Of a stretch of DNA of 64,000 nucleotides, positions 10,367-20,320 are shown piece after piece; within the stretch, counting starts at the first letter, position 1, and each line of letters opens with the position of its first letter. Source of the stretch: Bactericera cockerelli (Eukaryota > Arthropoda > Insecta > Hemiptera > Triozidae); NCBI GenBank assembly GCA_024516035.1, contig CM044966.1, positions 771,693 to 835,692 on the forward strand, given 5' to 3'. The notes below the pieces were generated by a model that saw nothing but the letters and a program-made list of their open reading frames with translations, had not been told where the DNA came from and ran no database searches. The position numbers and the translations under genes were made by a program.

Positions 10367-11809
10367 ACAAGAAACCTCAAAATGGTTTCTTGTAAGAAAT
10401 TTGGCGTGCGTAGATCGCTCTTGCTCCGTCTCTATAAAGCCTATATTCTTCCCATTATCGACTATGGCTCCATTGTCTATAATTCAGCCAAAGACAATGT
10501 GTTGTGTAAAATTAACCCTGTACACAATTGGGGCATTAGGATTGCAACTGGGGCATTGCGCTCAAGTCCGGTACCTAGCCTACACGTCGAGTCTGGTGTT
10601 ATGCCACTGTCCCTGAGGAGAGATAAGCTCACTATGAGCTACATCTCTAAAGTAGTCTCATGCCCATTCAATCCTGTTCGAGATTTACTTCTATCTCCTA
10701 ACCTTAATGTTACCCGATATCCAGTTAACAAACCTAAACCCCTGTGTGTAAGGTATAAAAGCATGGCACAATTCTCTGAGGTTATCCTAGACAGTGAGTT
10801 TGCTCCTTACAAGAAACTTATGCCTCCATGGAAGATAGGAGTACCCAAGTTTGATGATTCCTTATGTTTTGAAAAAAAAGAAAATGTTCCCCCATTAGTA
10901 TTCAAGCAGCAGTTCTCAAACCTAGTGAATAATAAGTATGCCAACTTTACTCATTGCTATACTGACGGATCCAAATCCATCAACGGGACAAGTTGTGCTT
11001 ACAGCATCAACAATGCCCTAGTTCTCTCCGTTTCATTGCTCCATGTTAACTCCATCTATCCATGTGAACTGATTGCTATCTTGTTGTGCCTCGAACATTT
11101 AAGTTTCCTCCCTAATAGTCATTTCCTCATAATCTCTGATTCTAAAAGTGCCCTTAGTTCCATCTCTAATCCAGCCTCCGATAACCCCATTGTTGTTAGA
11201 ATCCTTGAAATTTGGCTTAAACTTCTAAATAGGGGAAAGTCCATCTCTTTCTTGTGGTGTCCTTCTCATTCAGGCATACCCGGAAATGAGATTGTAGACA
11301 ACGCTACTAGGAACCCCCGACCTGGGTATACTTACAAACTTACCTCAGCCCAGGACATGAAGCCATACGCCTTACAAATTGTGAGAGAAGCCTGGCAAAA
11401 CCAATGGAATGAAACTCCCAACTCAAATAAGCTAAAGAGAATCAAACCCTCTATAGAAAAGTGGTCCACCTCTGATAGAAACAACAGGTATGAGGAGGTT
11501 GTGCTTACGCGTATGAGGATTGGCCATACACGCGCCACCCACACTTTCCTATTCAAGAAAAACTCCCCCTCCTTCTTGTACTTGTGGTGAGCTACTCACT
11601 GTTCCTCACATCTTGTCATGTCCCCTAAAGTCCAATATTAGATCTGCATTACCTGTTCCTCCAGCACTATTAGATGACAATGAAAGCGTTGATTCACTTT
11701 TTAAATATCTGAAAAAACTAGAAATGTATACCATGATTTAGAAACAGGATATCGGCGCGAACGACCTGCTCCAGCAGAGTTAAAACGCCTAAAAGGAAAA
11801 AAAAAAAAA
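10367..11809 (+). mobile_element. 5'-truncated I/Jockey-type LINE insertion, unit 1 only
   Basis: Units 2, 3 and 4 read GAGCTCCTAAATGCTTTAAAA without interruption (about 29758, 41070 and 56906). Here AAATGCTT occurs on both sides (10359-10366 and 11810-11817) of an insert ending in a poly-A tail. The insert is therefore a target-primed retrotransposon insertion with an 8-bp duplication, 5'-truncated within the reverse transcriptase gene. Its first bases form a hairpin (see findings). Confidence 0.9.
10384..11741 (+). pseudogene. LINE ORF2 C-terminus with RNase H domain, frameshifted
   Basis: Encodes the end of the reverse transcriptase (LLLRLYKAYILPIIDYGSIV) and an RNase H domain. Visible acidic motifs are YTDGSKS, then CELIAILLCLEHL, then IISDSKSAL, then WCPSHSGIPGNEIVDNATR, so D-E-D and the His loop are all present. 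The frame open to 11590 ends just before a CCHC-like finger. That finger (C-T-C-G-E-L-L ... H-I-L-S-C) is read in another frame (to 11741), so one frameshift at about 11575 separates them. RNase H placement fits the I group. With no N-terminus it cannot be active. Confidence 0.85.
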
Positions 11810-11940
11810 AAATGCTTTAAAATTAGAAATGGACTTGAGACACCCTGAATCAGGTTCACACTATTGACTTAGCAGATGACTTAAAGATGAAAATGTAAAA
11901 TATTCTATGCTTACTTTGTCTTTATTAATTGATTTTATTA

Positions 11941-12138
11941 GTCACCGTGTCAGGGTGAGTTAGCGCGGCGCTAGGCATTGCACGCGCGGTGACCTGGGTT
12001 CTATCCCCAACGGGGCACGATTTTTTTCTGCTCTGTACTTGGGTGTTTGGGGTCCACTCATACAGCGTGAGGAAAAATAAGTAGCTGCTTTAATGTTAGC
12101 AGCGACCAGTGACAGAATAAGAGGCGAAAATAAGATAT
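11941..12138 (+). repeat. SINE-D, tRNA-derived, unit 1
   Basis: A tRNA-like head (GGTGAGTTAGCGCGGCGCTA as A-box region, GTGACCTGGGTTCTATCCCC as B-box region) is followed by a TTTTTTCTGCTCTGTACTTG body. The family sits at the same place in all four units. Unit 4 keeps a better B box (GGGTTCGATTCCC). No gene lies between 11810 and 13625 apart from the SINEs listed. Confidence 0.7.
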
Positions 12139-12251
12139 TGGGATATTAAATATATGGAAAAGTCCAATATTTCTGCGCTACCCACTAAAATTGTGAGATA
12201 AAAACACAAAGAAACACATTTATGTAGTTGATTTGAAATAAAATTCTACTA

Positions 12252-12440
12252 GATGGTAAGGTACTCGCTTGCCATGCGGAAGGTCCTGGGTTCGACTCCC
12301 ACAGCCCACAAAATAATTGTACGAGTATTCAAAATTCCGTTACACTTGTTTCTAAGGATTACCTTCTCTTGCGCTCATGTTGACTGAACATCTCAATGGA
12401 AAGTGTGTCGCTTCTCGCAAGTAAAAATTGAATTGAATTA
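12252..12440 (+). repeat. SINE-B, tRNA-Gly-like head, unit 1
   Basis: GGTAAGGTACTCGCTTGCCATGCGG followed by a GGGTTCGACTCCC-type B box resembles the anticodon and T arms of tRNA-Gly(GCC). The 5' part of the tRNA is missing here, so it is a truncated SINE rather than a tRNA gene. The tail ends in ATTGAATTGAATT, a short simple-repeat tail. Confidence 0.7.
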
Positions 12441-12755
12441 TATGGTTTTTTTACTGTACACTAATAATATTCCTTAATATTATCTCTTAAGCGTATGCAA
12501 ACTTCTGAGGAGTTTCCATACTTCTGAGAGGGGAGACTACGGGATGAGAAAGCTACAACACAGGTGACAAGCGTTTACAATTGCTGCTGTTTCATGGCTA
12601 CGAAATAAAAAAGGCTGTGGACTCTCATAAAAAAAGTCTAAACTTCTAGGTATCAGCATGTATGATTTGAAATAAACTTCAACTGTGTAGACACCAAAGA
12701 TCAGGGATATACTAGTAATATTGTGGAATATTTCTAGTGGTATATAGAATATTTT

Positions 12756-12958
12756 ACTAGTGGTCAAGTGGTTAACGCGCTAATCTGGTAATTAAAGAAG
12801 CGTATGGATCCGTTGGTTCACATCCAATATTCACATTCAGTGCATGCATTTTTCCTCATTATCTTGAGTTTGTGACCACATAATAATAAGACTCTGAGGG
12901 TTATGTGATAGAAAATGCTTTGAGCATTAACCTCGCCTGGTGATTACCTTCCACTAAA
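12756..12958 (+). repeat. SINE-A, forward, unit 1
   Basis: Starts ACTAGTGGTCAAGTGGTTAA and ends TGATTACCTTCCACTAAAG. The B box is worn (GTTGGTTCACATCC). It occupies the same place as 30931-31126 and 42243-42438. Confidence 0.75.
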
Positions 12959-13129
12959 GATTGTTATTACGAAGACCAAAAGGGTCCTAGCTCGTACACA
13001 ATGAAAATCATTGCACATGTCTAGAATAATTAATTTAGTATTATAATGCTTTACAAATTCACAAACTCAGACTCGGTAGGTACTGAGTGGCAGCATCCCC
13101 AAAACATTTCCCCACCAGCCTCATCTGGT

Positions 13130-13595
13130 TATTATTATTATTATTACTAGTGACATGATAAATAATAATTCCGTGTCCGTGAGATAGGGACAGATACCTA
13201 AATCACGGTGGTAAGAGGATTATATGGACGCCCCGATTCAATGTCTAGGCTCCTTTCATGTCCATTGATTCTCTTTAGTTTTAACGTCCTTACTTGAGGT
13301 AAACAGGACGGGGGTTTTACGCTCCATTTGCTGGGAATCGTACCAGCTACCCACAGTAACCTCACCCAGCCTGGGTAGGGCCGGAAATGCCAGCCTCACG
13401 TGTTAGGAGGGAACAGAATTTTCTTCGAAAGTCTGCTCCAACCGGGGATCGAACTCGGGATCTCTGGACTACGGGTAGTAGTCACAACCATTACGCCACG
13501 GAGGCTGGCAGTGATATGATAATCTGGTTAGTATTATTATTACTAGTGACATGATAATCTGGTTAGTATTATTATTACTAGTGACATGATAAATA
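13130..13595. repeat. 35-bp minisatellite downstream of BTB gene, unit 1, split by a SINE
   Basis: Units of about 35 bp with core ATTATTATTACTAGTGACAT and a GATAATCTGGTTAGT joint. One worn unit (13130-13165) and three or so at 13508-13595 flank the SINE-C at 13172-13507. The array lies just 3' of the BTB stop codon in every unit and is largest in unit 4. Confidence 0.75.
13172..13507 (-). repeat. SINE-C, most complete copy, reverse
   Basis: On the minus strand it opens GCCAGCCTCCGTGGCGTAAT and has a B-box-like GAGTTCGATCCCCGG. The body contains GGCCCTACCCAGGCTGGGTG and AGCTGGTACGATTCCCAGC, and the 3' part ends near ATTATTATTTATC. Other copies are at 15979-16155, 33852-34205, 45120-45310, 61053-61405 and 63776-64000. 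Confidence 0.75.
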
Positions 13596-13625
13596 TATAA
13601 AATAAAAATCCACAATATTATATCC

Positions 13626-15278
13626 CTATTTGGTTACGATTTCAATTGATTTGAAATAAACTTCCACTGTGAAGACCCAAGCACCTGACTGACGTAATCC
13701 ATATACATGCCACCAATACGCGCTCTGGCTCCAGCTCCCGTGCACCCGGACCCCCGAGTAGAACTGACAGACCTCCACACAGGGAGCAGCAGGAGTCAGT
13801 GTTACTCTCCTGTATGATCCGTCTCGTGGTAGTACATAGGAGTCATAACCTTCACATTGTGGGACAAACTTGAATTGACATTCAACAGTACACTCCCAGT
13901 CACGCTGCGTGGTGGAGAGACATTTCAAGTACATGTACTCAGTATCATCAGTCATGCATGCTTTCCATTTCATATCTCCTATGAGACACTCCTCTTCTGA
14001 CTCATGAAATTCATAGGAATTAGGAATTTTAATGGTAAACTTATTTGTAACATGTGTTAACAACTTCTTTCTAGACTCGACTACAGTTGGGTTATTAACA
14101 ATTCCTTCATTTTGATTATTGATCTCTGCTCTATTTGGATTCCCGGTCTCTACTTCAACAGGAATTTCAACAATTCTTTCATTTTGATCTCTGGTTTCTG
14201 CTTTGAATTTATTCCTTGGCTCTAAGCTCTTGGAGAAATATTTGTCTTCTTCCAAAAACACTCTGTGTTTAAGGAACAGTTCTGTTTTAAAAGCAGTCAT
14301 GTACTCAAAAGCAGAAATATTTTTCACGCGAATATATGAAAGCAGTTTTTTCAATACATTATCTGAAAATGTCTTTGCCAGTTCGACACAGCTGTCAAGT
14401 TGATCAGGAATGATGTTGTCCGCATCCGGATTATTTTCATTGAATTCACCACTGGATGGTCCAGCACTTTGGTTCAACGCCATTTTCTTAAATTTTGTCA
14501 TCTCTTTCTTGTCACATGACTTGGCATCAGTTGTGAAAACTTTTTCACTTCTGGCAGCATGTGACTGAGAGTCACAACCATCAGCCGATTCCTCAGCAAC
14601 ATGTGCACTGCTGATCTTCTCGTCCAACATTTCCAGAGCTCGCCGGGGACACTGGTTCAGATTCTCACTGTGCCAGACCAAAGCACCCCTGAAGATGTCA
14701 ATTTCAGGAGCGTAAAACAGGTTGGACTTGAGCAATTCACTCAAAACTTCGTATTGCAAATCCTTGAAACTCTCGTGCTTCAACACTTGTTCTGAATTCT
14801 CGTAAGCATAAATAATTAACTTTTTGTACAGCTCGTCCAATAAGAATTTCTTGGCTGTATTGATGAGTACAAAAAACGAGTCGAGCTCAAAATTGTCAAG
14901 TGTAGACAGGAATGACTTGATGGCAGTGAAGATATCAGAGAGCTCATAGGTCTCGCACAGCCGGAGAACCTCACAGATGATGGCTTTCTGCATTCTTGAA
15001 AAATTCAATTCCATGCCATGCATGTATTGAAGTATGATTTCAAAGCTCTCATCAAACATGAGACCTGGCATTGTTAATATTTTGTCATCACAGTGTTCAT
15101 GATGTGTCTTTACTTGTGAACACAGAATACTACTGCTCATGTAGATGAGATGACTGCTGACATGAACTTTTGAGTTTTTCAATATGAATAAACAGTCACA
15201 AATTTCATCATTGTTCCAAACTTTTTCTGCCTTCATTGTCAGTTCACTTCTGAACAAGACATCTTGTACTTCTGCCAT
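13626..15278 (-). CDS. BTB-BACK-MATH-like protein, unit 1, 550 aa
   Basis: Residues about 27-95 form a BTB/POZ domain (CDCLFIL..SKVHVSSHLIYMSS, later DESFEIILQYMHGME). Residues about 96-215 look like a BACK domain, followed by a polar linker. The last about 140 residues resemble a MATH/TRAF-like fold (GDMKWKA, MYLKCL, DWECTVECQFKFVPQ, ending VFTVEVYFKSIEI). BTB-BACK proteins with a substrate-binding domain usually serve as CUL3 ubiquitin-ligase adaptors, so that is the inferred role. The chosen ATG is immediately preceded by TTTCTGTTTCAG/A, a good splice acceptor, so a 5' non-coding exon is likely upstream. An in-frame ATG 30 bp further upstream is the alternative start. The C-terminal domain differs strongly from that of units 2 and 3. 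Confidence 0.8.
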   Translation of the reverse strand: MAEVQDVLFRSELTMKAEKVWNNDEICDCLFILKNSKVHVSSHLIYMSSSILCSQVKTHHEHCDDKILTMPGLMFDESFEIILQYMHGMELNFSRMQKAIICEVLRLCETYELSDIFTAIKSFLSTLDNFELDSFFVLINTAKKFLLDELYKKLIIYAYENSEQVLKHESFKDLQYEVLSELLKSNLFYAPEIDIFRGALVWHSENLNQCPRRALEMLDEKISSAHVAEESADGCDSQSHAARSEKVFTTDAKSCDKKEMTKFKKMALNQSAGPSSGEFNENNPDADNIIPDQLDSCVELAKTFSDNVLKKLLSYIRVKNISAFEYMTAFKTELFLKHRVFLEEDKYFSKSLEPRNKFKAETRDQNERIVEIPVEVETGNPNRAEINNQNEGIVNNPTVVESRKKLLTHVTNKFTIKIPNSYEFHESEEECLIGDMKWKACMTDDTEYMYLKCLSTTQRDWECTVECQFKFVPQCEGYDSYVLPRDGSYRRVTLTPAAPCVEVCQFYSGVRVHGSWSQSAYWWHVYGLRQSGAWVFTVEVYFKSIEIVTK

Positions 15279-15310
15279 TCTGAAACAGAAAGAGGAGAGG
15301 GTAATGACCA
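15279..15310 (-). promoter_or_regulatory. Predicted 3' splice acceptor before BTB start
   Basis: On the minus strand a pyrimidine-rich run (CCCTCTCCTCTTTCTGTTTC) ends in AG one base before the ATG. The same arrangement precedes the BTB start in units 2, 3 and 4. It implies a spliced transcript whose first exon I cannot locate. Confidence 0.55.
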
Positions 15311-15540
15311 TGGTATTTGTGTACAATTTTTTTTTTTTTTAATTGACAAATTACTGTAGAATACCTCAAAATTCAAGGGACAAAAGTGACATGTCGAGTT
15401 TCAAATAAGAGAAGACATGGGCCGTGTTTAATTGTTTATACAACAAGGGCTACGAATTCTTTCGAGTAAATGGGATTTTTGACCTATTGCGACTTCGAGG
15501 TAGCGAGATTCTACTATGAATAGGTAAAATAATAAATAAT

Positions 15541-15854
15541 TAAGTAAATATCACAGGTAGGTACAAGTACAAGTATATATCACAGGTAGATACAAGTACT
15601 AGTAAATATCACAGGTAAGTACAAGAATAAGTAAATATCACCGGTAGGTACAAGTACCAGTAAATATCACAGGTGGGTACAAGTACAAGTAAATATCACA
15701 GGTAGGTACAAGTACAAGTAAATATCACAGGTAGGTACAAGTAAATATCACATGTAGGTACAAGTACAATTAAATATCACATGTAGGTACAAGTACAAGT
15801 AAATATCACAGATAGGTACAAGTACAAGTAAATATCACAGGTAGGTACAAGTAC
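15541..15854. repeat. 29-bp minisatellite upstream of BTB gene, unit 1 (about 11 copies)
   Basis: Tandem units with consensus AAATATCACAGGTAGGTACA plus AGTACAAGT, with point variants and a few shortened units. It starts about 260 bp upstream of the BTB start codon and may lie in the 5' intron. The plus strand repeats CAGGTAGGT, which looks like a splice donor but is antisense to the gene. Confidence 0.9.
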
Positions 15855-15978
15855 ATTCTGAAGACATTCTGATCAATTGCAAGCTTATTTCTGGTCAAAC
15901 TCTTGTTTTTAATTTCAAAAGTTGAGATATAGTATTCTGGAAAAAAATTCAAGTATTTTGGAATAAACTTGTATTTTT

Positions 15979-16155
15979 GCCAGCCCCCATGGCATGACGA
16001 TTGAGACTACTACCTGTAGTCCAAAGTTTGATCCATGATTGGGGCATACTTTTCCTAAGAAATTCTGTTCCTTTCAAAACACGAGAGGCTTGTATTTCCG
16101 GCCCTACCCAGGCTGGGTGAGGTTATTGTGGGTAGCTGGTATGATTCCCAATAAA
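15979..16155 (+). repeat. SINE-C, forward, unit 1
   Basis: GCCAGCCCCCATGGCATGAC opens the copy, GGCCCTACCCAGGCTGGGTG lies in the body, and it ends near AGCTGGTATGATTCCCAATA. The rest of 15855-17024 holds a SINE-A copy and AT-rich unit backbone, with no gene. Confidence 0.7.
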
Positions 16156-16443
16156 TAGAACGTAATAACAAAACCCTTGGAATAACCTTTAAGTATTTTG
16201 GAATAAATTTCAACTTGTCAGTCCCATTTTAAGGCCACATGCCTTGAAAATGCTAAGGGCCTTGTGCAGGCATAGTCCAGCACTGTTTGGCTTTGGTGTT
16301 ATTACTTAGTGCCTAATTAGTCTTACCTAGAAGTAAAAAGTTTTTTTTTTTCATTCTAATTATGAAAAAAAAAAAAAAAAATCCTGGTTGCTATATCTGA
16401 ATTCATTGCAAAAACCAGAGTATTAAATAGGTCAATATTACAG

Positions 16444-16637
16444 CACTGGTAGTCAAGTGGTTAACGAGCTGGTCTGGTATTCCAAGTAGCTTAGGACTTG
16501 GTTGGTTCAAATCCCACCCAGTACATGAATTTTTCTTCATTAATTTGAGTTTGTGACAACATAATAATATGACCAAGAGGTAAGGTGGTAGAAAATGCTC
16601 TGAGTGTTAACCTGGCCTGGTGATTACCTTCCACTAA
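16444..16637 (+). repeat. SINE-A, forward, unit 1 distal
   Basis: CACTGGTAGTCAAGTGGTTA at the 5' end, GGTTGGTTCAAATCCCACCC as B-box region, and ACCTTCCACTAAA at the 3' end. In units 2 and 4 the equivalent copy carries an extra insertion. Confidence 0.75.
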
Positions 16638-17024
16638 AAAGTGTTATTATTTGTATCATAGAAAAATCCAAGGGAGCTGAATATCAGTTTGTTATAACTG
16701 GAAGGCCAATATATCCAGTGTAGTTATAGGCCAAGTTAACTGTATTTCACACTAGGGATTTCACATCAGGGACAAGGAGTCAAGCGCAGGAGTATGCTAT
16801 AGATCATCCTCAATGAAAATCAGACCTGTGTGCAATTTTTCAGGTCTCTAGCACTTACCGTTTAGGTACCAACTTATTACACACTAATTATTATTATTAT
16901 TATACAACACTTTATTAGATATAGATGGACATTATGTACATACAAATAATAATTTTAACAGTGAAAAAAATGGAAACAATAAAAATGAAAAAAAAAAAAA
17001 AAAAAAAAAAAAAAATAGAAAATA

Positions 17025-18625
17025 CACTGAGCGTCAAAATTAGAGGAACGCTAAAATGATCTTGAATATTTTCGAGGCAGATTTACTTAGGAACCTATTT
17101 TCTTTTCAGGTTAACTAGAAATATAAATGCTAACAAGGAACAAGACAAAAAATTCATAAACATAATAAGAGAGGATTCATTTATTGGTACATTTAGAACA
17201 ATCTCAAAAAACTGCCTAAAATGGAAGATTAAAAAAATGCTCATTTTTGGAAATATTCAATTTTCCTTACACTTTTGCTACTTAAATGACTCATATTGCC
17301 CCCCGCAGCATTATGTAGGGCCGTTAAACTCCTTGGCATACTTGGCATAAGCTTATCAACATAAGCTTGGCTCATCCGGTCCCATTCCTCGACCACGGCC
17401 CTTTTGAGCTCCGCCAGAGTATTCGGTTGGTTTGTTCTTGCTCAAATCATTTTATTGAGATAGTCCAATACACGCTCAATGAGATTCATGTCTGGTGAGC
17501 GAGGTGTATGGTCCAGAACTTCTAATCCAGCCTCCTCAAGGAAACGGGATACTAAAGCTGCCGTATGTGGTCGAGCGTTGTCATGCGTGAGGGTGAAGCC
17601 ATCTCCAATGAATGACATGAACGGGAGCACAAAATCTTGCAAAATCTCCGACACGTATCGTTGAGAGGTCAGGGCGCCCCCTCTATGATATACAGTGTGT
17701 TACGGCCCCCTAGAGTAATGCCCCCCATACCATGATTGAGCCGCCACCATGTTGCTCCGTTCCTACCATGGTACACTGCACGTACCTCTCATTAGGCTTT
17801 CTCAGGGCTCTGACCCTCTTGTCATCAGACTTAAGAGCCAACCTACACTCATCTGTAAACAATACTTTGCTCCACTGACGGACTGACCACCTTCTGTAGT
17901 TCTGGACATATGCGCGCCTCTTCACTTTGTGCTGAAAACTGAGAAGTGGGGTTCACTTGGCTCAATGACACCTTATAGTGTGCTTGTGGAGTCTTATTGA
18001 CACAGTAGCAGTGGAAACCCTAACACCCCGGGTGAGTTGGACCCCCGCACGCACCCCCGTTATGCCTTGGAACCAATTTCTCAGGGCCGTGAGGTCCATG
18101 AAGCGGTCGTCGCGTGCTGTTGTAGAGCGTTTTCGACCTTGCCCGCCTCTTCTATTCTACTGACCAGTCTCCCTGTAACGTTTCACCACACGAAGAACCA
18201 CGGATTTTGAGACACCAAGAGAATTTCCCACTCTGGCAAAACTCTAGCCCCCGCCAGTCAATGCCACTGCTCTTGACACTTCCACTCCACTAAGATCATT
18301 CATTGTTAATGAAAAACAATAATTAATCATCTTAACAACTCATTAAAATAGAGAAACGTAATCACTTTGACCCAAGGTAACGGAATCATGGATTTTCGAT
18401 AAATGACCCCAACACATGAAGTTACTCAAGAGTGTACATTTTTGAGTTAGCTATAGTAAACTATTGTTTACTCTCTACGAGCTTGATAATTGTGTATCTT
18501 TCTCCTCATAAGCGATAATCAATCATATTTGTCAATATTATTGATCAAGAAGAGGTTCCCAAAAGGAAGACAGTCCTTAAAAATTAGAGATCATTTTAGC
18601 GTTCCTCTAATTTTGACGCTCAGTG
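17025..18625 (-). mobile_element. Tc1-like DNA transposon, unit 1, 1601 bp
   Basis: Perfect 38-bp terminal inverted repeats (17025-17062 and 18588-18625), starting CACTGAGCGTCAAAATTAGA and flanked by TA on both sides. It encodes a degenerate DD34E transposase on the minus strand. Unit 3 has the same insertion at the same place, and units 2 and 4 lack it. Confidence 0.95.
17241..18303 (-). pseudogene. Tc1-like DD34E transposase, broken, unit 1
   Basis: Begins MNDLSGVEVSRAVAL. The HTH part (SLGVSKSVVLRVVKRYRETG) is read in another frame after an early stop. The catalytic core shows the first Asp in VLFTDECRL, the second in THDNARPHTA and the Glu in SPDMNLIERV, with 34 residues between the last two. 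A TGA after LDYLNKMI (a CGA in unit 3) truncates the C-terminus. Stops and frameshifts make it non-functional. Confidence 0.85.
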
Positions 18626-19537
18626 TATATAAGAACATATGTCCTAACTAAAGGGCGGGGTTATTGCCTATGGCAATCTCTTCCACCCAACCAAATGTTC
18701 AAATGTTTCCCGTTGGGGAAACATTTTTCTCTATTTAGGGTACTCTGACCAGTGGAAAATCAATGAAGGAGATTTGTATATTGTCTACTGATATGTGTTA
18801 AAACTGTTATTATATATTAATAATTATTTTTCTCTGGCTTTTAATCATTACCAGGAGTGGCTTCAGTGGGGTCAACTTTGGAATCTTAGATGGAACTACT
18901 CTGTTTGTAATATATTTCTAAGAGGTAAGATAAAGTTAAGTTTTCATATTTGTGTTAATTGATCAAACTACTGAGTTAGGTATTATTTTGAGACATTAGT
19001 TAACATTCAAAGTATTTTAAGACATGTTTCATTTTTTTTTATATATATCAAAACAGGATCAGATATATTCGAAAATGTTTCCCTCATTAATGGCAAACAG
19101 GTTTCAGCATTAACTCTTAACCAGAAACACCGGTCTCAGAGACCGCTACAGTTTATCAAATCAAAGATTGACAAAGATCAAAACAAAGACATTTTGTTCA
19201 CATAAATCATAATAACATTTATTTTGGCTTTGGGTAATTTTATGTGTGTTAAACTCGGTAAACTAAGATAGAGGTCTCTCAGACTGGTGTTTAGGATTAT
19301 GTACTAAAAAATCATGTTTCGAGTTATGGTGATACGGTTATAATTATAAAAGTGTCCATTATAATTAACTAATCCTGTTTCATAATTTGCCCCTTAGTGG
19401 GTATGCTGTATGCTACTATACTTGGCAATGGTGTCTACTACAGAATAAAGTAACTATACAGACATTCATCTTAATCAGAAATTCCATTCAATTTCCAAAC
19501 CCTACACCCTTGCAGTGAACTGAACAGATTCACTTAC
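18626..19537. repeat. Unit 1 distal backbone with candidate MITE, no gene
   Basis: AT-rich, matching 47762-48662 in unit 3. Within it, about 19122-19294 is bounded by imperfect inverted repeats (AAACACCGGTCTCAGAGACC and GGTCTCTCAGACTGGTGTTT) and may be a miniature element. The end, CTTAC (19533-19537), is the target duplication of the LTR element. Confidence 0.6.
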
Positions 19538-19785
19538 TGTTATGTTGTGCCCTTTACTTATTATTAAATAAATGACAACACTTTGATTGTTCGTACTTAA
19601 GTACTTAGTGATAATTATTTATCTTTATTATTTATTACTATTCAATATTTATTAGGATGAACTGGACTTAGGTCTCACTTTGACTACTTTATTATTCTAA
19701 CTGACTTACAGTCGGGGAAGCTTCACTTAGGTGAAGTTAACCATATTTTTACAACACTTAGGTGAAGTTAGCCATATCTACTACA
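19538..19785 (-). repeat. 3' LTR (left in this orientation)
   Basis: 248 bp, from TGTTATGTTGTGCC to ATATCTACTACA. On its right, the polypurine tract reads AAAAGGGGGAGA on the minus strand (19786-19799). Its sequence appears identical to the other LTR, indicating a recent insertion or conversion between LTRs. Confidence 0.95.
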
Positions 19786-20320
19786 TCTCCCCCTTTTATT
19801 ACTTTAGAACTTTACCCAACTTAAAAGAACAATTTGCTTAACTTTATTATTATTATTATTATATGAACCACTTAGGTTGATTCACTTCTTTATTATTTCA
19901 CTTATTTATTATTTTAATAATTAACTTTCCTAAGCTGACTTTCCTTCTTCCTTCCCTTCTTCTTTTTAATTGCAAAAAAAAAATTGACGTTTGACTACTT
20001 TATTCATAAAATGTCAGTACTAGTCAGTTCTTAACAAAAGATACATAGGTACTTATTACTAATGATGTTACAAAAAAAAATTACAACAGTACAATTTCAA
20101 ATTACCTATGAAAAAAAAATTACAACAGTACAATTTCCTGCACAGATTAGAGAATTATTTGTTAATATATAGAAGTTATACATGACTGTACTCGTCAATC
20201 TATTAAGAACAGGTAAATAATTTTAGTGTCTATTTAGGAAAAAAAAAATTACCTTTCAATTTATTAAACATGGTCATACAGAGTAAGAATTAGAAGAGAG
20301 AACAGATTACCTATGTCTGA

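Noticed and set aside
14203..14795. Plus-strand ORFs inside the BTB gene (also in units 2, 3 and 4)
   Set aside because: Antisense shadows of the conserved coding sequence.
19800..20320. Search for an env-like gene after integrase in the LTR element
   Set aside because: Only about 520 bp of AT-rich sequence remains before the polypurine tract, with no sizeable ORF.
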